Source of the DNA: Caulobacter vibrioides
GTDB lineage: Bacteria; Pseudomonadota; Alphaproteobacteria; Caulobacterales; Caulobacteraceae
Length of the DNA: 49,565 nucleotides
Direction of reading: 5' to 3'
NCBI GenBank assembly: GCA_001449105.1
Contig: LNIY01000089.1
Coordinates: 1-49,565, forward strand
Shown one piece after another: positions 22,965 through 29,331 of this stretch (within the stretch, counting starts at the first letter, position 1; every line of letters starts with the position of its first letter). The notes beneath the pieces were generated by a model that saw only the letters and a list, made by a program, of their open reading frames with translations, did not search any database and was not told where the DNA came from. The position numbers and the translations under genes were made by a program.

Positions 22965-22999
22965 ACGGCCGGTCCCCCTGGGACCGGCCGTTTTCGTTT
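22965..22999 (+). terminator. Rho-independent terminator after acnA
   Basis: ACGGCCGGTCCC pairs with GGGACCGGCCGT around a CCT loop, followed by TTTCGTTT. Confidence 0.88.
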
Positions 23000-23117
23000 C
23001 CCGACGGTCCGTCGGGGTCCCGACATCGTTGTCGTGTGGATTTCCTGGCGCCGAAGCGGCCATTTCACGGCCTCGTGAGGGGCGACGCAGCGCTTTCTTG
23101 GCTTAAGTGCGCCGCAC

Positions 23118-23828
23118 ATGCGTACGGCCTTGATCTCCCTTGTCTCCCTCGTCCTGACGAGCCTTGTCGCCGCCCCGGCCGCGGCCAAGTCTCCCGTGCT
23201 GGTCGAGTTGTTCACCGCCCAGGGCTGTTCGTCCTGCGGCAAGGCCAACCAGGCGGCCGCCGAGCTGGCCGAGCGCGAGGACGTGCTGGCCCTGACCTAC
23301 TCGGTCGACTACTGGGACTATCTCGGCTGGAAGGACACCTTCGCCAAGCCGGCCTTCGTCGAGCGCCAGCGCGCCTACGCCAAGGCCTTCGCCCTGCGTG
23401 ACGTGCCCACGCCCCAGGTGGTGGTGGCCGGCAAGGTGCAGGCCTCGGGCGCCAAGGCCGAGACCGTCGAGCGCCTGATCGACACCGCCCACCTGCCGCC
23501 CGCGCCTGACATGGAGTTCGTCGGCACGGGCCGGGTGGCCATCGGCTCGGGCGCCGCGCCGCGCGGCGGGGCCGAGGTTTGGCTGGTGCGCTTCGATCCG
23601 CGCAAGCAGGAGATCGCCGTCAAGCGCGGCGACAACCGCGGCCAGACCATCGTCCACCGCAATGTTGTGCGCGAGATCGTCAAGATCGGCGCCTGGACGG
23701 GCCGCCCGAAGATGTACCGCCTGCCGGCGCTGTCCAAGGACGACGACCTGGCCACCGCGATCATCGTCCAGGGCGCCAAGGGCGGCCGGGTGCTGGGCGT
23801 GCTGCCCCCCGGCGGCAGGAGCCGCTAA
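23118..23828 (+). CDS. exported DUF1223 thioredoxin-like protein
   Basis: A 236-residue protein with a signal peptide (MRTALISLVSLVLTSLVAAPAAA) and the DUF1223 start VELFTAQGCSSCGKAN, where Cys37 and Cys40 form a CxxC motif in a thioredoxin-like fold. YSVDYWDYLGWKDTFA and the DVPTPQVVVAGK segment are family hallmarks. A periplasmic disulfide redox or metal-handling role is likely; no substrate is known from sequence. A family B repeat follows its stop. Confidence 0.9.
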   Translation: MRTALISLVSLVLTSLVAAPAAAKSPVLVELFTAQGCSSCGKANQAAAELAEREDVLALTYSVDYWDYLGWKDTFAKPAFVERQRAYAKAFALRDVPTPQVVVAGKVQASGAKAETVERLIDTAHLPPAPDMEFVGTGRVAIGSGAAPRGGAEVWLVRFDPRKQEIAVKRGDNRGQTIVHRNVVREIVKIGAWTGRPKMYRLPALSKDDDLATAIIVQGAKGGRVLGVLPPGGRSR

Positions 23829-23847
23829 GGGCGCTCCATTGGCCGCT

Positions 23848-23998
23848 CGTCATCCCGGAAAGCGCGCAGCGCTTATCCGGGACCCAGGGGCCGTCAGCGC
23901 CGCGCTCAGATCATCCGACAAGAGGCGGCCGACGCAATGCGGCTGCCCCTGGGTCCCGGCTCTACGGGCCGCTGCGCGGCCCTTCGGCCGGGATGACG
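23848..23998. repeat. palindromic intergenic repeat, family B, copy 2
   Basis: CGTCATCCCGGAAAGCGCGC starts the element and the inverted CGGCCGGGATGACG ends it; the inner arms are GGGACCCAGG and CCTGGGTCCC. It separates the DUF1223 gene from the minus-strand small-RNA candidates. Confidence 0.88.
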
Positions 23999-24049
23999 GC
24001 TAGAGTGGTGTGCGGGCTCAGAGGTGGGAAACCTAGCGCCTTCCAGACA

Positions 24050-24093
24050 AAAGAAACCCCGCCTCGCCTAGGGGATGATCGGCGACGCGGGGT
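24050..24093 (-). terminator. Rho-independent terminator of small RNA B
   Basis: ACCCCGCGTCGCC pairs with GGCGAGGCGGGGT (one mismatch) and TTTCTTTT follows on the minus strand. On the + strand no T-run follows, which fixes the direction. Confidence 0.7.
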
Positions 24094-24190
24094 CTTTAGG
24101 GGAGGGGATAGAAGATACGCGCCGGTCGAACGGGGCGCCCGCGAGCCGGTGGGCTGGAGGGGCTGTTCAGGATCCCGGACCGCGAGGCGT
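24050..24190 (-). ncRNA. small RNA candidate B with C-rich loops
   Basis: Downstream copy of a tandem pair. Reading the minus strand, a conserved block (CGGTCCGGGATCCTGAACAG at 24163-24182) leads to a short hairpin at 24093-24115 (TCTTCTA and TAAAGA, one bulge) whose loop is TCCCCTCCCC, and then to a 13-bp terminator hairpin (24056-24093) with TCCCC in its loop and TTTCTTTT after it. The 5' end is not defined; the span is taken from the conserved block. No coding frame fits. The exposed CCCCUCCCC could pair with Shine-Dalgarno sequences. Expression is inferred, not seen. Confidence 0.5.
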
Positions 24191-24348
24191 TCCGATCGAC
24201 CGACCATCAGACTATCGGGGGCGCGCGCGGCCGACGAAGGGCGCGATAAGGGTCGTTTCGCGTCGGGGTGGGGCGGCTCTGTGGCGATCTTTGCAGTTCC
24301 GCAAGCCGGCCCGGAAAGTCATTGGAACCGCGCTGAAGCCCAAATGCG

Positions 24349-24382
24349 AAAAGCCCGCGTGGGAGGGGTTTCCACGCGGGCT
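24349..24382 (-). terminator. Rho-independent terminator of small RNA A
   Basis: A perfect 11-bp GC-rich stem with a 9-base loop is followed by TTTT on the minus strand only. Confidence 0.72.
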
Positions 24383-24480
24383 CTGCAGTTAAGAGAGGGG
24401 TTCTCTTGATTTGGTCTGTCGGCCGACCGGCCCGCGATCGAGGGGGGCTGGGGGGGCTGTTCAGGATCCAGGACCGTGGG
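24349..24480 (-). ncRNA. small RNA candidate A with C-rich loops
   Basis: Upstream copy, 294 bp from copy B. Minus strand: conserved block (CGGTCCTGGATCCTGAACAG at 24457-24476), a perfect hairpin AAGAGA-ACCCC-TCTCTT-type at 24391-24407, then an 11-bp terminator hairpin AGCCCGCGTGG/CCACGCGGGCT (24352-24382) with loop AAACCCCTC and a TTTT tail. The sequence between block and hairpins differs from copy B, but the order of elements and the CCCC loops are kept, which argues for selection on structure. The two-hairpin C-rich-loop design resembles the alphaproteobacterial 'cuckoo' RNAs; homology is not shown. Confidence 0.52.
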
Positions 24481-24647
24481 GTGTCCGATCAGCCGACACT
24501 GACTTTTTCGCTGGGGAACCGGGCGGGCGAACGACCGAAACAAGGTCATTTCGTGGCCTGGTCCAGCTTGGCTTTTCGCTTCGTCGAACGATGTTGCGGT
24601 TTTGCGACGGCTCGCCTGATGGGGTGATTTGGGGTTAGATTCGTCCG

Positions 24648-24977
24648 ATGGCCTTGGACGTTTCCCCTCCCGTCGGCGGCGTCGTGTTCTTCGAGCGGCG
24701 CGAGATCGACCAGCTTCTGCGCCTGTACGGCCGGATGGTCGCGGCCGGCGAGTGGCGCGACTACGGCATGGGCGGCGCGAGCGACCATGCGGCCTTCTCG
24801 ATCTTCCGCCACGCCGCCGAGGCCCCGCTCTATCGCGTCGAGAAGTGGCCGGAGCTGGCCCGCAAACAGGGCCAGTGGCTGGTGCGCGGCCAAGGCGGCA
24901 TGGTGCTCAAGCGCGGCCACGAACTGGCCCAGGTGCTGCGGCTGTTCGACAAGGGCAAGTTCAAGGTCGTCGACTGA
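24648..24977 (+). CDS. DUF2794 family protein
   Basis: A 109-residue protein with the DUF2794 pattern: VFFERREIDQLLRLYGRMVAAGEWRDY, FSIFRHAAEAPLYRVEKWPELARKQG, and GGMVLKRGHELAQVLRLFD. The family is largely confined to alphaproteobacteria and has no established function. It has no signal peptide or membrane segment. It stands alone, with a shared terminator to the convergent Bax-inhibitor gene. Confidence 0.92.
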   Translation: MALDVSPPVGGVVFFERREIDQLLRLYGRMVAAGEWRDYGMGGASDHAAFSIFRHAAEAPLYRVEKWPELARKQGQWLVRGQGGMVLKRGHELAQVLRLFDKGKFKVVD

Positions 24978-24996
24978 CCAGCCAGAAGCGCCCACG

Positions 24997-25032
24997 AAAA
25001 AGCCCCGGCGGAGCGATCCGCCGGGGCTTCGT
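24997..25032. terminator. bidirectional terminator between DUF2794 and Bax-inhibitor genes
   Basis: AGCCCCGGCGG and CCGCCGGGGCT form the stem around AGCGAT. AAAAA on its left gives CTTTTT on the minus strand, and CTTCGTCGTTT follows on the + strand, so it can end both transcripts; the minus direction has the better T-run. Confidence 0.85.
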
Positions 25033-25053
25033 CGTTTCGGCCTGGAAGGCGCC

Positions 25054-25800
25054 TTAGCGGCGGTCGCCCAGGAAGAACAGCAGGAAGCGGAACAGGTTGA
25101 TGAAGTCCAGGTACAGGTTCAGCGCGCCGTAGTTGGTGGCGACCGACTTGGCGGCTTCGTCGCCGCCGACCTGGTAGTAGGTCATCTTCAGGTTCTGCGT
25201 GTCGTAGGCGATCAGGCCGGCGAAGATCAGCACGCCGATGGCGTTGATCGCGAACACCAGCGGGCCCGACGGGAAGAACAGCGACACGATCGAGGCCAGG
25301 ATCAGACCGACCAGACCGATGATCAGGAAGCTGCCGAAGCCGGTCAGGTCCTTCTTGGTGGTGTAGCCGAAGAGGCTGAGCGCGCCGAAGGCGGCGGCCG
25401 TCACCAGGAAGGTCTGGGCGACGCTGGAGCCGGTGTAGAGCAGGACCACGGTGCCGAGCGACGCGCCGATCAGCGACACGATCGACCAGTAGATCACGCC
25501 GGCGGTGCGCGGGGTGATCGACTTCATCACGAAGCTCGAGAACAGCAGGATGCCCAGCGGCGCGAAGGCGATGACCATGCCCAGCAGGGTGTAGCCCACG
25601 CGGTTGCCGTTCACCTGGAACAGCAGGTCGCGCACGGGCGGGAACGAGCTGGTCGTCCAGGCGAGGGCGGCCGACAGCAGCAGGCCCAGCGCCACCTTGT
25701 TGTAGACGCCGAGCATGAAGCTGCGCAGCCCGGCGTCAACCGACATGTCGACACGATCCGCCGGGATCGAGCGCGCATAGTCGCGGTTGAAGTCGTTCAT
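25054..25800 (-). CDS. Bax inhibitor-1/YccA family membrane protein (YbhL-like)
   Basis: A 248-residue inner-membrane protein with seven predicted transmembrane segments starting at VYNKVALGLLLSAALAW. The LIAYDTQNLKM motif and the C-terminal ALNLYLDFINLFRFLLFFLG are characteristic of the family, which includes pH-sensitive calcium leak channels in bacteria and YccA, a modulator of FtsH. Which role applies here is unknown. The leader contains two hairpins, one overlapping the probable ribosome binding site. Confidence 0.92.
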   Translation of the reverse strand: MNDFNRDYARSIPADRVDMSVDAGLRSFMLGVYNKVALGLLLSAALAWTTSSFPPVRDLLFQVNGNRVGYTLLGMVIAFAPLGILLFSSFVMKSITPRTAGVIYWSIVSLIGASLGTVVLLYTGSSVAQTFLVTAAAFGALSLFGYTTKKDLTGFGSFLIIGLVGLILASIVSLFFPSGPLVFAINAIGVLIFAGLIAYDTQNLKMTYYQVGGDEAAKSVATNYGALNLYLDFINLFRFLLFFLGDRR

Positions 25801-25801
25801 C

Positions 25802-25845
25802 GAAGGAAACCCTTATTTCAACGTCCCCGAGGGGACACGTGTGAA
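25802..25845 (-). promoter_or_regulatory. structured 5' leader of the Bax-inhibitor gene (ybhL-leader candidate)
   Basis: On the minus strand GTCCCC-TC-GGGGAC (25823-25836) forms a perfect hairpin, followed by GTTGAAATAAGGG and a second small hairpin AAGG-GTTT-CCTT (25803-25814) ending four bases before the ATG, which could hide the AAGG ribosome binding site. Corbino et al. described a conserved RNA, the ybhL motif, upstream of genes of this family in alphaproteobacteria. Position and hairpin fit; the match to the covariance model was not tested. Confidence 0.5.
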
Positions 25846-25997
25846 ATATCGGATCGAATGAGGCTCCGCGCAAGGCTCATGGCGGAAAGACGAGGGGGGC
25901 GTGAATGTATCAAAGTATGTCCGGGCTACGGAGGTTTGGGTTCGCGTCGGCGGCGTGACGTCCTAAATAGGCGGGGCAAAGCCAAGTAGGGGACTTC

Positions 25998-27050
25998 ATG
26001 GACTACGTCGAACTCGGCCGCACCGGCATCCAGGTCTCGCGCTGCTGCCTGGGCACCATGACCTGGGGCTCGCAGAACAGCGAGGAAGAGGCCCACGCCC
26101 AGATGGACTACGCCCTGGGCCGGGGGGTCACCTTCTGGGACACGGCCGAGATGTACGCCAGCCCGCCGACGGCCGAGACGCAAGGCTCCACCGAGCGCTA
26201 CATCGGCAGCTGGCTGGCCAAGACCGGCCGGCGCAAGGACATCGTGCTGGCCTCCAAGGTCGCCGGCCGGGGCTCGGCCTTCGGCGGCCTGCCGTGGATG
26301 CGCGCCGACGGCGCCAGCACCCGCCAGACCAAGGCCCAGATCGACGAGGCGGTGGAGGGCTCGCTCAAGCGCCTGCGGACCGACTATCTCGATCTCTATC
26401 AGCTGCATTGGCCCGACCGCGCCGTGCGGGTGTTCGGCGGCCAGACCTACAAGGACTATGACGACGACTACGAGCGCTTCGGCGACATCCTCGAGGCGCT
26501 GGACGCCCACGTGAAGAAGGGTTCGATCCGGGCGCTGGGCGTCTCCAACGAGTTCCCGTGGGGGGTGATGAAGTTCCTGGCCGAGAGCGAGAGCCGGGGC
26601 CTGCCGCGCATCGCCTCGATCCAGAACGCCTATCACCTGGCCAACCGGGTGTTCGAGTACGGCCTGGCCGAGGTCGCCATGCGCGAGCAGGTGGGCCTCC
26701 TGGCCTATTCGCCCCTGGCCCAGGGCCAGCTGACCGGCAAGTACCTGGGCGGAAACCTGCCCGAGGGTTCGCGCAAGGCGCTCTACAACCGCATGCAGCG
26801 CTACGAGGGTCCCGGCGCGATCGAGGCGTTCACGGCCTATGTGGATCTGGCCCGCCAGAACGGCCTGGATCCCGCCCATCTGGCCCTGAAGTTCGTCGAC
26901 GCCCGCCCGTTCGTCACCGCCACGATCATCGGCGCGACCAGCATGGAGCAGCTGAAGACCGACATCGACGCCTTTGATGTCGAGTGGACCGAGGAGCTGG
27001 AGAAGGCGGTCAACGCCATTCACGCGGCGCGGCCGAATCCCTGCCCGTGA
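25998..27050 (+). CDS. aldo/keto reductase (Tas-like)
   Basis: NADPH-dependent carbonyl reductase with a TIM-barrel fold. The 350-residue protein has the catalytic tetrad Asp48 and Tyr53 in FWDTAEMYA, Lys87 in ASKVAGRG, and His137 in YQLHWPD. The segment YASPPTAETQGSTERYIGSWL is typical of the E. coli Tas (346 residues) group. AAGTAGGGG precedes the ATG. Substrate unknown. It is divergent from the Bax-inhibitor gene and ends in front of a family A repeat. Confidence 0.92.
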   Translation: MDYVELGRTGIQVSRCCLGTMTWGSQNSEEEAHAQMDYALGRGVTFWDTAEMYASPPTAETQGSTERYIGSWLAKTGRRKDIVLASKVAGRGSAFGGLPWMRADGASTRQTKAQIDEAVEGSLKRLRTDYLDLYQLHWPDRAVRVFGGQTYKDYDDDYERFGDILEALDAHVKKGSIRALGVSNEFPWGVMKFLAESESRGLPRIASIQNAYHLANRVFEYGLAEVAMREQVGLLAYSPLAQGQLTGKYLGGNLPEGSRKALYNRMQRYEGPGAIEAFTAYVDLARQNGLDPAHLALKFVDARPFVTATIIGATSMEQLKTDIDAFDVEWTEELEKAVNAIHAARPNPCP

Positions 27051-27083
27051 TCTGTCGACGTGCGGGATCCATTAATCCGTAGA

Positions 27084-27170
27084 ACCCCCGCGAAAGCGGG
27101 GGCCCAGGCTTTTTCTGAAACGCGCGGCGCTCGACGATAAAACGCCTGGGTCCCCGCTTTCGCGGGGATT
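27084..27170. repeat. palindromic intergenic repeat, family A, copy 2
   Basis: Same 86-bp design as the copy at 582-667, with facing CCCCGCGAAAGCGGGG hairpin arms and an almost identical interior. It sits between two convergent genes, an aldo/keto reductase and a CoA-transferase. Confidence 0.87.
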
Positions 27171-27209
27171 TTACGGAAGAGGGAACGAGCCCCTCTTTCC
27201 AGCCGTCCG

Positions 27210-28406
27210 CTAGACCACCCCCCGCGCCTTCAACTCCGCAACCTTCTCGGCCGTCATCCCCGCGACCTGCGTCAGCACCGCCTCGGTATGTTCGCCCAGC
27301 GTCGGACCCGGCCAGCGCACCCCGCCGGGGGTGGCGGTCAGGCGGGGGAAGGCGTTCTGCATCTTCACCTGGCCGAACACCGGGTGGGGCACGGTGACGA
27401 TCGATTCGCGGGCCTGAAACTGCGGGTCGGCCAGCATCTCGGGCGCGCGGTAGATGCGGCCCGTCGCCAGGCCCGCCTGTTCGAGCCTGGGCAGCAGGTC
27501 GTCGATATCCTGGTCGAGGGTCCAGGCGGCGATGCGGGCGTCGAGCTCGCCCTGGTTGACGCCCCGGGCGGCGTGATCGCGGTAGCGGGGGTCCTCGGCC
27601 AGGTCGGGCCGGCCCATCAGCTCGCACAGCCGCTTGAACAGGGTGTCCTGGTTGGCGCCGATCAGCACCAGTTCGCCGCTCCTGGTCGGATAGACGTTGG
27701 ATGGGGCGATGCCCGGCAGCACCGCGCCCGAGCGCTCGCGGATGTAGCCGGTCAGGTCGTATTCGGTGACCAGGTTCTCCATCACCGTCAGCACGCTTTC
27801 GTAGATCGCCGCGTCAACCACCTGGCCCGTGCCGGTGGCGTGGCGGGCGTGCAGGGCCATCATCACCCCGAGCGCGGCGTTCAGGCCCGACAGGCTGTCG
27901 CCGATCGAGATGCCGGCCCGGGCGGGGTTGCGGTCCGGCTCGCCGGTGATGTGGCGAAGACCGCCCATGGCCTCGCCGACCAGGGCGTAGCCGGCCCGCT
28001 TGGCGTAGGGGCCGGTCTGGCCGAAGCCGGAGACGCGGGCCATCACCAAGCCGGGATTGGTCCTGGCCAGCTCGTCATAGCCCAGGCCCCACTTTTCCAG
28101 CGTGCCGGGGCGGAAGTTCTCGACCACGACGTCGGCCTTGGCGATCAGGGCGCGGGCGATGTCGCGGCCCTCGTCGGTGCGCAGGTCGACCGTGACCGAC
28201 TTCTTGTTGCGGCCGATCACCGGCCACCAGGGCGACAGGCCCTTGGGCTTGGAGCGTCCCCACTGGCGCATCGGGTCGCCGGTCTTGGGATCCTCCAGCT
28301 TGATGACCTCGGCGCCGAAGTCGCCCAGCACCTGGCCGCAGAACGGGCCGGCGATCAGCTGGCCCATCTCGATGACGCGGACGCCCGCCAACGGCCCTTG
28401 GGTCAT
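27210..28406 (-). CDS. CaiB/BaiF family (class III) CoA-transferase
   Basis: Transfers CoA between carboxylic acids through an aspartyl-CoA intermediate; formyl-CoA, succinyl-CoA and carnitine enzymes belong to this family. The 398-residue protein has VIEMGQLIAGPFCGQVLGDFGAEVIKLE-type N-terminus, VVENFRPGTLEKWGLGY, and the catalytic Asp170 in ISIGDSLSGL. ATG at 28406 is preceded by GAGAGG at a good distance; an ATG seven codons earlier is weaker. No partner dehydrogenase or ligase lies nearby, so the substrate is open. Confidence 0.92.
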   Translation of the reverse strand: MTQGPLAGVRVIEMGQLIAGPFCGQVLGDFGAEVIKLEDPKTGDPMRQWGRSKPKGLSPWWPVIGRNKKSVTVDLRTDEGRDIARALIAKADVVVENFRPGTLEKWGLGYDELARTNPGLVMARVSGFGQTGPYAKRAGYALVGEAMGGLRHITGEPDRNPARAGISIGDSLSGLNAALGVMMALHARHATGTGQVVDAAIYESVLTVMENLVTEYDLTGYIRERSGAVLPGIAPSNVYPTRSGELVLIGANQDTLFKRLCELMGRPDLAEDPRYRDHAARGVNQGELDARIAAWTLDQDIDDLLPRLEQAGLATGRIYRAPEMLADPQFQARESIVTVPHPVFGQVKMQNAFPRLTATPGGVRWPGPTLGEHTEAVLTQVAGMTAEKVAELKARGVV

Positions 28407-28524
28407 TTTGTTCCTCTCCCCGATCACGGAACCATCACGCGGCCGTGAACCTTTTCTTGGCCATGACGGCGGCGCGCGACGCCGATCCCTTCTTCCTTAG
28501 AAAAACGCGCAGGGAAAGAAAGCC

Positions 28525-29121
28525 ATGACCCGCAAGCTTCTCATCGTCGGCGCCGCCTTCGCCGCTCTCAGCCTGGCCGCCTGCGGCCAGAAGACCGACG
28601 AAACCAAGGGCGCGGCGACCCCGGCCGAACAGGCCGCGACCCCCGACGCCAATCCCTCCGCCACGGTCCCGACGCCGGCCAACGAAGCGGCCGCGCCCGA
28701 CTTCGTCGCCAAGGCCGCCGCCAGCGACCTGTTCGAGATCGAGGCCGGCAAGGTGGCGCTGAAGCGCTCGACCAACGCCGACGTCAAGAAGTTCGCCCAG
28801 GCGATGATCGACGCCCACACGGCCACCAGCGCCGGGCTGAAGGCCGCCGTCGCCGCCTCCGGCGCGACGATCACCATCCCGACCGCCCTGCCCGAAGACC
28901 TGCAGGGCGACCTTGACGACCTGAACAAGGCCGACGCCAAGGACTTCGACAAGAAGTACGCCGACAGCCAGGTCGACGCCCACCAGGCGGCCCTGAACCT
29001 GCTGCAGCGCTACGCCCAGGACGGCGACGTGGCCGCCATCAAGACCTTCGCCGCCGAGACCGCCCCCAAGGTCCAGGAGCACCTGAACATGGCCGAGGGC
29101 CTGAAGAACGGCATGAAGTAA
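28525..29121 (+). CDS. DUF4142 lipoprotein
   Basis: A 198-residue protein with a lipoprotein signal, lipobox LAAC with Cys20, and an alanine/proline/threonine-rich linker to about residue 55. The DUF4142 (ferritin-like helical) domain follows: FVAKAAASDLFEIEAGKVALKRS, NADVKKFAQAMIDAHT, and DAHQAALNLLQRYA. The family is often induced in stress or stationary phase, but no function is established. Divergent from the CaiB-type gene; a strong terminator follows. Confidence 0.92.
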   Translation: MTRKLLIVGAAFAALSLAACGQKTDETKGAATPAEQAATPDANPSATVPTPANEAAAPDFVAKAAASDLFEIEAGKVALKRSTNADVKKFAQAMIDAHTATSAGLKAAVAASGATITIPTALPEDLQGDLDDLNKADAKDFDKKYADSQVDAHQAALNLLQRYAQDGDVAAIKTFAAETAPKVQEHLNMAEGLKNGMK

Positions 29122-29144
29122 GGCTCGCCGGAGCCCTGATGTGG

Positions 29145-29177
29145 AAAACCCCCGGTCGGAAGGCCGGGGGTTTTTCT
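29145..29177 (+). terminator. Rho-independent terminator after DUF4142 gene
   Basis: ACCCCCGG and CCGGGGGT stem with TCGGAAGG-type loop, followed by TTTTTCTTT. Confidence 0.88.
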
Positions 29178-29189
29178 TTGGGTCCCAAG

Positions 29190-29326
29190 CTCCTCCCTCG
29201 CGAAGCGGGGGAGGTGGCGCGCTGCGGATACGCGGCGTGACGGAGGGGGCGAGTTCAAGCTCGGCGCCCAGTCTCGCCCCCTCCACCACTTCGTGGTCCC
29301 CCTCCCCCGCAGGCGGGGGAGGAGCT
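29190..29326. repeat. palindromic intergenic repeat, family C, copy 1
   Basis: Outer arms AGCTCCTCCC and GGGAGGAGCT; inner features GGGGGAGGTGGC, GTGACGGAGGGGGCG and the inverted CGCCCCCTCCACC with CTTCGTGGTCCCCCTCCCC. The second copy is at 48513-48647. It lies between the DUF4142 terminator and the convergent M1/ABC gene. Confidence 0.87.
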
Positions 29327-29331
29327 AGCTT

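Noticed and set aside
24141..24496. direct repeats at 24161 and 24455 as a CRISPR or tandem-repeat array
   Set aside because: Only two units, the spacing is 294 bp, and each unit ends in its own terminator, which fits duplicated small RNAs better.
27010..27627. 205-codon frame spanning the family A repeat
   Set aside because: It reads out-of-frame through the CaiB-type gene and then the repeat; the translation of the repeat (RGPRRFIVERR) is a common artefact.
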